From Clostridia bacterium (GTDB taxonomy: Bacteria; Bacillota; DSM-521; Neomoorellales; SLTJ01), in the NCBI GenBank assembly GCA_014360105.1, contig JACIYD010000120.1, forward strand, positions 1 to 5,590: a DNA stretch of 5,590 nt. Reading direction: 5' to 3'. Below the pieces are notes generated by a model, which saw only the letters and a program-made list of their open reading frames with translations, searched no databases and was not told the DNA's origin. Shown here in pieces: positions 1-4,352 of this stretch. A program made the position numbers and the translations under genes. Numbering within the stretch: position 1 is the stretch's first letter; every line of letters begins with the position of its first letter.

Positions 1-181
1 TGGGGTGGCTCAACTTCACTTCCGCGGACTTTTTGACCACCAAAACGTCCACGCCGAGAGGTTTAGACGACAGGGCTACCTCCGGGATTACTTCTACCTC
101 TCCTGGCCTGGCGTCTTTTAGGACCTCCCTGACCGCGGCTACAAAGGCCGGATGCCATTGTTTGTTGGGCAAACTCTGCAC
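1..181 (-). CDS. Hypothetical protein, probable PD-(D/E)XK/Rpn-like family, 5' part only
   Basis: This minus-strand reading frame is open from position 181 to the window edge, so only the first 60 or so residues are visible. After a short N-terminus it reads WHPAFVAAVREVLKDA, then an acidic, valine-rich strand (EVEVIPEVALSSKPLG) and DVLVVKK. That order (aromatic-H-P-x-F, an acidic strand, S-K-P-L, D-V-L-V-x-K-K) is what I recall from short hypothetical proteins of Clostridia related to Rpn/PD-(D/E)XK nucleases, where the D and K would be part of the nuclease core. The family call is from memory and the catalytic half may lie off-window. GTG at 181-179 is the longest supported start. TTG at 172-170 is an alternative with better spacing (about 10 nt) from the GAGGA at about 187-183. 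The frame has normal third-position GC bias, and a good promoter lies just upstream. Confidence 0.55.
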   Translation of the reverse strand, partial: MQSLPNKQWHPAFVAAVREVLKDARPGEVEVIPEVALSSKPLGVDVLVVKKSAEVKLSHP

Positions 182-204
182 TTCCTCGCGGTTGTTTTAA
201 GTAG

Positions 205-213
205 ATTATACCA
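205..213 (-). promoter_or_regulatory. Extended -10 promoter for the leftmost minus-strand gene
   Basis: Read on the minus strand, this is TGGTATAAT: a perfect TATAAT hexamer with the TGn extension of extended -10 promoters. No good -35 is visible 16-18 nt upstream, which fits the extended -10 class. The predicted transcription start at about 198 leaves a leader of only 17 nt or so, containing the GAGGA ribosome-binding site, before the GTG at 181. Confidence 0.6.
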
Positions 214-870
214 CGGCTAAGGGCGGTTGAGGGCGTTGAAATTTCGGGGCGGCGCAACAATTTTTGCGGGGTACTGACGGGCTCCGCCGGGTGGCAGCCG
301 CAGCCGAGTGCGGCGCCGGAGAGAGAAGAGCGGCTGCCGCAGGACGTTGGGCGGGAGGGGCGAAGGGGGTAGCGATAGAGATGACCTTCGATGGCGCTCC
401 GGAGTCGAACGGAGTGCGCGGGTCGGAGACGGACGCCTAGGCTCTGCAGTTCGTGAGGAGCGTCGCCGCGCGTCCGGATAGTGGCAGGCGGCTATCTGTC
501 GTGGCAGGAGATGCCAGAGTTTTGTAGAAAGTTGTTTAGCAGAGTGCGTCTTGCAGAAGGTCATCAGAGTGAGCACCAGGCTGCGCTCGCTGATCCCACC
601 GGAGAGCTTGATGATCCACTGGCACAGGCCCACCGGGTGGGAGTTGGGGCGGCCTCGGCTCCTTGCCTGTCGGCCGCGGCGTGGTACACTGGTGGTGGCA
701 CGGTGGCGGCAGTGCAGGCCGCGGGGCCCGGTTCTGAGGGGGCAGAGCAGGCCGAGCCCCGCCCAAGGGTGGAAAGGTGGAGGAAATCGCCGTGTCGAAA
801 TAGAATAACTAACCCGGCGGCTTTGGCAGGTTTAGCCGGCCGGACGGCCGAGCTCTAGGGGGTTACGACG
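214..870. other. Long stretch without a recognisable gene
   Basis: No frame on either strand gives a protein I recognise. The longest open frames here (plus 481-858, plus 551-808, minus 217-633) are rich in R, P, S and A, change composition along their length and lack convincing ribosome-binding sites, as expected for open frames in GC-rich noncoding or decayed DNA. Visible details are a near-tandem repeat GGGCGGTTGA/GGGCGTTGA at 221-239, an imperfect hairpin (GCGCTCCG ... CGGAGTGCGC) at about 393-419, a GC palindrome cluster around 836-850, and the motif at 779-807 listed separately. It may be the decayed remains of a gene, but I see no family signature. Confidence 0.5.
779..807 (+). repeat. 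Copy 1 of a shared upstream motif (GGAGGAAAYCG ... GTCGAAA)
   Basis: GGAGGAAATCG is followed after a few bases by GTCGAAA (794-800) and an AT-rich tail beginning TAGAATAA. The same arrangement recurs at 4210-4243 with a spacer 6 nt longer. This copy ends about 63 nt ahead of the TTG start of the Wzz remnant. TAGAAT (801-806) resembles a -10 box at 5 of 6 positions, but no matching -35 is visible. Function unknown. Confidence 0.4.
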
Positions 871-1376
871 TTGGAACGGGACAGAAACCCTGCCGCGCCG
901 GAGGAAGCGTGGGACGAGGGCTACATAGACCTGCGGCGCTACCTGCGGGTTGTCTGGCGTTGCCGCTTTTTGATCGTGGCCCTTACCCTCATCAGCGCCG
1001 TCACCGCGTGGCTGGTCAGTGCTTTTCTCGTGCCCGCGGTCTTCGAGGCCAAGACGGTGCTCATGGTCACCCGGCCGGCCGAGCAGAGGCAGAGCCAACC
1101 CCCAGCAGGTAAGGGCTTTCGCCGAAAGGAAGTGAGAAAATGGAAATGGCTAGTCAATCTGCCGCAGCCGGCACTGGATACCGCGCGGGGAACTCCGGTA
1201 GAGGCACTGCTGGAGATGGCGGGCCGCTACCCGCAAATGACCTTAGAGACCTGCCGGGCCCAGGTGACCAATCCGGTCGTCCTGCGCAACGTGATCCGGC
1301 AGCTCGGCCTGGACAAGCACATGGTGGGCCTGCCTCCTTGACTACAGACTCCCGGGACCCGCTCGTCAAGATGTGA
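871..1376 (+). pseudogene. Wzz-type polysaccharide chain-length/capsule protein, N-terminal remnant
   Basis: Wzz/YveK-type proteins are inner-membrane regulators of polysaccharide chain length with a large extracytoplasmic coiled-coil domain and two flanking membrane helices. The piece here starts at TTG 871, with a GGGGGT ribosome-binding site about 7 nt ahead. It shows the typical N-terminus: YIDLRRYLRVVWRCR, a membrane helix at residues about 33-55, then FEAKTVLMVTRPAEQ, and at residues about 124-148 the family-like TLETCRAQVTNPVVLRNVI and QLGLD. The frame then ends at TGA 1339-1341. The homology appears to continue one frame over as ASLTTDSRDPLVKM (about 1329-1373), which matches the usual next strand of these proteins, until TGA 1374-1376. 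So there is a frameshift near 1325-1332, and after 1376 the rest of the protein, including the second membrane helix, is missing. Residues about 78-110 (GKGFRRKEVRKWKW onward) also look atypical. I read it as a non-functional remnant. Confidence 0.72.
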
Positions 1377-1424
1377 GGCTTCGTATGTGACCGAGGCTAG
1401 CCGCGGTGCGGAGGGGCCGGCGTT

Positions 1425-1445
1425 GAGCGATGCGCTCCCTTTTTT
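1425..1445 (+). terminator. Rho-independent terminator
   Basis: The stem GAGCG (1425-1429) pairs with CGCTC (1433-1437) around a 3-nt loop ATG, followed by CC and six T's (1440-1445). A second run of seven T's follows a few bases later (1454-1460). It would end plus-strand transcription from the Wzz remnant side and insulate the ComK-like operon. Confidence 0.7.
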
Positions 1446-1477
1446 CGCAATCATTTTTTTCTGTAAGACTTGTCCCA

Positions 1478-1505
1478 TTTCGACCTGATTATGGCACTAT
1501 ATACT
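1478..1505 (+). promoter_or_regulatory. Possible promoter of the ComK-like operon
   Basis: TATACT at 1500-1505 matches the -10 consensus at 5 of 6 positions in a locally AT-rich stretch between the terminator and the first gene of the operon. The best -35 at 16 nt spacing is TTTCGA (1478-1483), which is weak. A start near 1512 would give a leader of about 30 nt. The weak -35 would fit control by an activator or an alternative sigma factor, but that is inference. Confidence 0.35.
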
Positions 1506-1524
1506 ATGGAAGGAGAAATAGGTA

Positions 1525-1542
1525 ATGAAAGGAGCAACGTAA
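1525..1542 (+). CDS. Possible five-codon leader ORF overlapping the ComK-like start
   Basis: ATG AAA GGA GCA ACG TAA begins 9 nt after an AAGGAG (1510-1515). Its stop codon TAA (1540-1542) shares its last A with the ATG of the next gene, and its own codons contain that gene's ribosome-binding site. It could couple translation, but it may be a chance consequence of two Shine-Dalgarno-like motifs in a row. If the promoter at 1478-1505 is the real one, the first AAGGAG would be at the very 5' end of the RNA and probably not used. Confidence 0.25.
   Translation: MKGAT
1528..1534 (+). promoter_or_regulatory. Ribosome-binding site that sets the ComK-like start
   Basis: AAAGGAG followed by 7 nt and then ATG 1542. 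This is the strongest translation signal in the region and argues against the in-frame TTG at 1470 that would add 24 residues. Confidence 0.75.
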
Positions 1543-2156
1543 TGCCAAGGTACGACTGGCAGCAGCATAAGGATAAGCTAAACGCCCTCTACCCGATCTA
1601 TGGCGCGGACGGCGGCAACTACACGGCCATTCTGCTTGCGGGTGGCGAGATCGTGGAGTACCGCAAGCGCACCGATAGCGCCGTGGAGGAGTGCTGCCGC
1701 GCCTTCGGCACCACCCGGCAGGCCCTGGCCCGGCTCTACGGGCCCAAGGTAAACCTGACCGTGGACGTGCCCTTGCCGCTCGCACCGGGACTGGTGCTGG
1801 TGCCGCTGGATATGCGGGCACCCCTGGCCAAGGGTCACGGTGCCGTGGGTTACGTGGTGCTCGGCCGCTGTGCCGGGGTGGAGGCCGCGGCGGAGAAAGG
1901 CTATGCCAGCCGCGTCGTTTTTGTGGACGGTACCGCGGTGCTCTGCCGCTTCCGCCCCGAGGCGGTCAAGGACCGGCTGCTGCGGGCACAGCAGGTGGAG
2001 CGGGAGTACCTGGCGGTTCACGAGACGGGGCTGGTGCCCTGGCAGGGCGGGCCGGCGTTCGGGCTTCCCACCCTGGACGGGAGAGAGCCGGTGATGGCCA
2101 TTATCGGCTACGCCTATGCCTTGGGCCGCCGCCGCGGCCGAGCGGCCACACACTAG
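1542..2156 (+). CDS. ComK-like transcription factor
   Basis: 204 residues, against about 190 for Bacillus ComK. Recalled from memory and aligned by eye, it follows B. subtilis ComK along most of its length. An N-terminal strand ending in a short acidic/glycine turn (residues about 14-27, YGADGGNYTAI) and GGEIVEYRKRTDSAVEECCRAFGTT (about 34-58) correspond to ComK's V-F-Y-V ... D-R-S-C-R-F-F-G-S-S. NLTVDVPLPLAPGLVLVPLD (about 71-90) corresponds to ComK's proline-rich strand ending in F-L-F-P-T. VGYVVLGRCAGVEA (about 102-115) corresponds to the C-G-W-I-S strand. RVVFVDGTAVL (about 124-134) corresponds to V-T-F-S-N-G. A basic, leucine-containing helix follows (VKDRLLRAQ). In Bacillus, ComK is a minor-groove DNA-binding activator of competence genes. 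The Trp of the C-G-W-I motif is absent and identity is low, so the function could differ. It leads a three-gene operon with a sigma factor 10 nt downstream. Confidence 0.6.
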   Translation: MPRYDWQQHKDKLNALYPIYGADGGNYTAILLAGGEIVEYRKRTDSAVEECCRAFGTTRQALARLYGPKVNLTVDVPLPLAPGLVLVPLDMRAPLAKGHGAVGYVVLGRCAGVEAAAEKGYASRVVFVDGTAVLCRFRPEAVKDRLLRAQQVEREYLAVHETGLVPWQGGPAFGLPTLDGREPVMAIIGYAYALGRRRGRAATH

Positions 2157-2166
2157 CTTAGCGGGG

Positions 2167-2790
2167 GTGTCGCCTTCCTTGGGCCTTGATGATTTCGAAG
2201 ACGTCCGTCTTTTTCTGGCGGAGAATAAGCCGCTAAGTCCGGCGCGCTGGGAGACCTTCGTCGCTTACGTGCGCGGCACGGTGCAGAGGCTGCTTACCCG
2301 CGCCGGCTCATCCTGGCAATATGATGCGCTCAGCGTAGAAGACTTGGTGCAGGACGTCCTTGCCGTGCTGGTAAAGCAGGCGCCTTCCTGCGGCTGCGCC
2401 ACCTTCAACTACTACGTTTACGGTGTGGCACGCAACCTGGTGCTCCGCTTCCTGAAAGACGCGGGGAGGCCGGTGGACCTCTGCGGCCTTCCCGGCCAGC
2501 CGGCCGACCCGGAGGCGGGCTACGGCCCGCTGGATACGGTACCGGAGACCAACGCCGCCTACATTCCCCACGAGTGGTACTTGGTCAAGGAGGAATGCTG
2601 GGCCCTGGAAGAAGCGGCGGAAAGCCTCAGCGCCGCCTGCCGCGAGGCGGTCGAGCTGCGCTACGGCCGCGGCATGAGCGTGGTCGAGGTGGCCGTAACC
2701 CTGGGTTTGAGCCCGGCGGCCGCGCGCAAGCGCCTGGACCGGGCGGAAAAGAGGCTGCGGGAAATCCTCAAAGACTTGGGGATGTTTTAA
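2167..2790 (+). CDS. RNA polymerase sigma factor, sigma-70 family (ECF-like)
   Basis: 207 residues with the two-domain layout of small alternative sigma factors. Region 2 lies at residues about 27-101: LSVEDLVQDVLAVLVK is the D-L-x-Q-D-V-F motif of region 2.2, and NYYVYGVARNLVLRFLK is region 2.3/2.4, which melts and reads the -10 element. A linker of about 50 residues (PVDLCGL to IPHEWYLVKEE) is longer than usual for ECF factors. Region 4 at residues about 147-203 holds LSAACREAVELRYGRGMSVVEVA and the helix-turn-helix VTLGLSPAAARKRLDRAEK, which reads the -35 element. No region 1.1 or 3 is evident. GTG 2167 is taken as the start. TTG 2179, 9 nt after GGGGGTG (2163-2169), is an equally good alternative. 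An in-frame ATG at 2116 lies inside the upstream gene and has no ribosome-binding site. The gene follows the ComK-like gene by 10 nt and precedes the next by 17 nt, so it is almost certainly co-transcribed. Confidence 0.85.
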   Translation: MSPSLGLDDFEDVRLFLAENKPLSPARWETFVAYVRGTVQRLLTRAGSSWQYDALSVEDLVQDVLAVLVKQAPSCGCATFNYYVYGVARNLVLRFLKDAGRPVDLCGLPGQPADPEAGYGPLDTVPETNAAYIPHEWYLVKEECWALEEAAESLSAACREAVELRYGRGMSVVEVAVTLGLSPAAARKRLDRAEKRLREILKDLGMF

Positions 2791-2796
2791 AAGGAG
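2791..2796 (+). promoter_or_regulatory. Ribosome-binding site of the third operon gene
   Basis: AAGGAG directly after the sigma-factor stop codon TAA (2788-2790). It is 8 nt from GTG 2805 and 11 nt from ATG 2808. The two starts are adjacent and in frame, so the protein differs by only one residue. Confidence 0.7.
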
Positions 2797-2807
2797 CGCG
2801 CGAAGTG

Positions 2808-3389
2808 ATGAAAACGGGTGTGAAGACGTTACTTGAACGCACAGGCAGCGGGCGCAAAGCCGGCCGGCCCCCCGCCCCGGCCCGCGCCGGCGTTGCCCGC
2901 CTGGTGTACGACGGGTACGAAGGGTTGAGGCAGGCCTGCCGGGGTAACCGCCTGCCGACGGCCCAGGACCTGGCGCGCCTGCTTGCCCGGCCGGTCCCTC
3001 CCGTGGACCCGGGCGCGGGCGGCTCATACCTCGACGTGGACGAGTTCGGCTACATCGTGCAGGATCTGCTGCTCGCCCGGGGGCTGGGGGTCCAGGCGGC
3101 CGAAGAGGCGCTGGCGCTGCCGCCGGGCGCGCTGCGCGACGTGCTCTTGGAGAAGACGCCGCTTTGGACCTGGCCTCTGGAGAAGGTGGTGGCCCTGGGC
3201 CAACTGCTGGGACTCGACGGTCACGGCCTTTATGCCCTTTGCGCGCGGGCGCCTTCTTTCCCCTCCCTTCCCGCCTGGGGGGAAAGCGGGCCCGGGCGGG
3301 GGGAGGCGGCCCTGCGGCGCTTTAGGGCCAAACGGGAAAAAGAGCGCTTTCTGGCCGCGCTGAGGCTGGCCCTGGGCATCCGGGCGTAG
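2808..3389 (+). CDS. Unrecognised protein with degenerate XRE-like helix-turn-helix, partner of the sigma factor
   Basis: 193 residues from ATG 2808 (GTG 2805 adds one). I do not recognise the full-length family. The first 35 residues are basic and proline-rich (GRKAGRPPAPARAG). Residues about 35-62 form a predicted helical segment (YEGLRQACRGNRLPTAQDLARLL). Residues about 75-145 resemble an XRE/lambda-repressor fold by pattern: DEFGYIVQDLLLARGLGVQAAEEAL, then LPPGALRDVLLEK, then PLEKVVALGQLLGLDGHGLYALC, echoing the repressor pattern of 'lsqeeLA.algls...L..iE....p.l..l.kla..L'. The signature Gln/Ala contacts are poorly kept. The C-terminus is basic (RRFRAKREKERFLAALRLAL). There is no membrane helix, so it is not a classical membrane anti-sigma factor. 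Its place directly behind a sigma-factor gene suggests a cytoplasmic regulator or anti-sigma partner, which is inference. Codon bias supports a real gene. Confidence 0.7.
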   Translation: MKTGVKTLLERTGSGRKAGRPPAPARAGVARLVYDGYEGLRQACRGNRLPTAQDLARLLARPVPPVDPGAGGSYLDVDEFGYIVQDLLLARGLGVQAAEEALALPPGALRDVLLEKTPLWTWPLEKVVALGQLLGLDGHGLYALCARAPSFPSLPAWGESGPGRGEAALRRFRAKREKERFLAALRLALGIRA

Positions 3390-3419
3390 CCCCCCTTGCG
3401 GCGTTATATCACGTTCGCT

Positions 3420-3444
3420 GCCGGCAGGGGGGATCGCCCCCGGC
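3420..3444 (+). other. GC-rich hairpin downstream of the operon
   Basis: GCCG (3420-3423) pairs with CGGC (3441-3444) and GGGG (3427-3430) with CCCC (3437-3440), with a 3-nt bulge GCA and a loop GGATCG. It lies 31 nt after the stop codon of the last operon gene. No T-tract follows, so it is not a classical terminator, though it could stabilise the 3' end of the operon RNA. Confidence 0.45.
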
Positions 3445-3458
3445 GCGCGAATGATGCG

Positions 3459-3498
3459 TTGCGGCGGGTAAGTCTCGGCGTATAATTTTGGTAAGGAG
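3459..3498 (+). promoter_or_regulatory. Orphan promoter plus ribosome-binding site
   Basis: A perfect TATAAT at 3481-3486 has TTGCGG about 16 nt upstream, and AAGGAG follows at 3493-3498. This looks like the front of a plus-strand gene, but no start codon lies at a usable distance and the DNA beyond codes, if anything, on the other strand. It may be a gene front cut off by rearrangement, or coincidence. Confidence 0.3.
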
Positions 3499-3506
3499 TT
3501 TCTTAC
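3491..3506. repeat. Short inverted repeat, also one of two direct repeats
   Basis: GTAAG (3491-3495) and CTTAC (3502-3506) form a 5-bp inverted repeat around GAGTTT. The segment AAGGAGTTTCTTAC (3493-3506) recurs almost exactly as AAGGCTTTCTTAC at 3774-3786, so the HD-domain remnant lies between two imperfect direct repeats. Confidence 0.35.
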
Positions 3507-3773
3507 TTCGAGGAGTAGGCGGCCCGGCCTCGATCTCCCCGAGGGCCTGGACCAGGCCCAGGGGTTTCCGAAGGGAACGCAAACTTTGCCCACATCGTGC
3601 AGAAACGCGGCCAGGCGCAACAGTTGCCTGTCCTGCTGGTCCAGACCTGCCTCCTGGGCAACCCAGGCGCTGTAGTGCATCACCTCCACCGCCTGCAGCA
3701 CCGCGCTCAGTCCCGATAGCATCCACTCCGTACCGGCATCCAGGCTGTCCTGCAGCTCCCTCATCGGCGCCAA
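3507..3773 (-). pseudogene. HD-domain phosphohydrolase remnant
   Basis: HD-domain proteins are metal-dependent phosphohydrolases; HD-GYP members degrade cyclic-di-GMP. The minus-strand frame from TTG 3773 (or ATG 3764) reads LSAVLQAVEVMHYSAWVAQEAG and then LLRLAAFLHDVGKVCVP, which gives the first His (in HYS), the H-D pair and the G-K-x-x-x-P of HD/HD-GYP domains at the expected spacing. After VCVP the frame turns into low-complexity P/R/S residues. In the next frame RKPLGLVQALGEIEAG continues with strong GC3 bias and resembles the usual L-R-K-P-G continuation, so a frameshift probably lies near 3568-3576. The second half of the domain, including any GYP motif, is absent. It follows the RecA remnant on the same strand by about 30 nt, and no ribosome-binding site is evident. 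I consider it a dead fragment; a short functional HD protein is the less likely alternative. Confidence 0.65.
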
Positions 3774-3786
3774 AAGGCTTTCTTAC
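3774..3786. repeat. Second imperfect direct repeat flanking the HD remnant
   Basis: AAGGCTTTCTTAC matches AAGGAGTTTCTTAC at 3493-3506 apart from one mismatch and one gap. The pair brackets the HD-domain fragment and may be a footprint of the event that placed or trimmed it, but a match of this length could also be chance. Confidence 0.3.
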
Positions 3787-3801
3787 CCGGCTGTGGGTGG
3801 C

Positions 3802-4147
3802 CTACTTGGCCTCAATGCGCTGGAGGCCCACGCGGGCGTCGCCGAACTGTCCTTCAAGCTGGGCCCGCGGCACCAGCGCCGCCACGGAGTCGACCACGAT
3901 GACGTCGGTGGCCCCGCTGCGGACCAGGGCCTCGGCGATCTCCAGGGCCTGCTCCCCTGTGTCAGGCTGGCTCACCAAAAGGTTATCGAGGTCTACGCCG
4001 AGATTCTTTGCGTACGCTCGGTCAAGGGCCTGCTCGGCGTCGGTAAAGGCGGCGATGCCGCCCTGCTTCTGGGCCTCGGCGATCACGTGCAGGGCCACGG
4101 TCGTCTTGCCGGAGGATTCCGGGCCGAAAATCTCCACTATGCGGAAA
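3802..4147 (-). pseudogene. recA: RecA central fragment, both ends missing
   Basis: RecA is the ATPase that forms the strand-exchange filament in homologous recombination and induces the SOS response; a full protein is about 340-350 residues. Only about 115 residues are recognisable. They start at [15 protein letters not shown] (Walker A) and run through [10 protein letters not shown] (holding the catalytic Glu), [32 protein letters not shown] and [15 protein letters not shown] (Walker B), ending at [12 protein letters not shown]. After LQ the expected A-R-L-M-S-Q-A-L is replaced by RIEAK and a stop (TAG, 3804-3802). Upstream, the frame is closed by a TAA about 27 nt before the homology begins, and the N-terminal domain of about 55-60 residues is absent. 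The first possible start is GTG 4137. Loops L1/L2 and the C-terminal domain are missing, so it cannot make a working RecA. The conserved core suggests fairly recent origin from a functional recA, presumably still present elsewhere in the genome. Confidence 0.92.
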
Positions 4148-4209
4148 ATTCCTTCTTCCCGTCGGGGTTAACGAAAAACGGCCGGATTGATGCCCTTGCG
4201 GTCACACTC

Positions 4210-4243
4210 GGAGGAAACCGGGGGGAAGGCGTCGAAAATTAAA
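4210..4243 (+). repeat. Copy 2 of the shared upstream motif
   Basis: GGAGGAAACCG (4210-4220) and GTCGAAA (4231-4237) with an AT-rich tail (AATTAAA), arranged as in copy 1 at 779-807 but with 13 nt instead of 7 between the two blocks. Here too it lies on the same strand as, and upstream of, a decayed gene (DUF72, about 110 nt downstream). Confidence 0.4.
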
Positions 4244-4283
4244 CGTCGATAGCGGAGCGGAGCGGACCCGGGCTCGCGCGGCG

Positions 4284-4308
4284 GCCTGACCGTGCCTGGC
4301 GGTCAGGC
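4284..4308. other. Perfect 9-bp GC hairpin
   Basis: GCCTGACCG (4284-4292) pairs perfectly with CGGTCAGGC (4300-4308) around the loop TGCCTGG. No T-tract follows on either strand, so it is not a standard terminator. It could be an operator, an RNA element in the leader of the DUF72 remnant, or part of a dispersed repeat. Confidence 0.5.
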
Positions 4309-4352
4309 AGGAGGCGGGCAGGCCGCCCCGGTGCGCCCGGCTGTTTCTCTTG

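Larger units (their letters stand above)
4148..4352. other. Intergenic junction between the RecA and DUF72 remnants
   Basis: No gene is recognised. The interval holds the second copy of the GGAGGAAAYCG/GTCGAAA motif, three tandem AGCGG units (4251-4265) and a perfect 9-bp hairpin (4284-4308). The two flanking remnants point away from each other, so any promoters for both would lie here, but no clear -10/-35 pair is visible on either strand. Confidence 0.4.

Noticed and set aside
385..425. Possible tRNA T-arm (GTTCGACTCC on the minus strand)
   Set aside because: The arm pairs only with an 8-nt loop, and no acceptor, anticodon or D-arm can be folded around it.
217..633. Minus-strand open frame of 138 codons
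   Set aside because: The first third looks vaguely protein-like, but the rest is R/P/S-rich low complexity, there is no ribosome-binding site, and I recognise no family. It was considered as a transposase remnant but no motif supports that.
481..858. Plus-strand open frames (including 551-808, which contains LIPPESLMIHWHR)
   Set aside because: A short stretch loosely recalls the N-terminal region of rve-type integrases, but nothing else in the frame fits, and no DDE motif, terminal repeats or start signal is visible.
1578..2153. Long minus-strand frame opposite the ComK-like gene
   Set aside because: It is a shadow of the coding strand in GC-rich DNA. The plus frame has the ribosome-binding site, sensible composition and family similarity.
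2308..3027. Long minus-strand frame opposite the sigma factor
   Set aside because: Its residues are the complement of sigma region 2/4 codons and low-complexity P/G/R. The plus strand explains the sequence fully.
3488..4242. Plus-strand frames opposite the HD and RecA remnants
   Set aside because: RecA and HD motifs on the minus strand account for this DNA; the plus frames lack recognisable domains.
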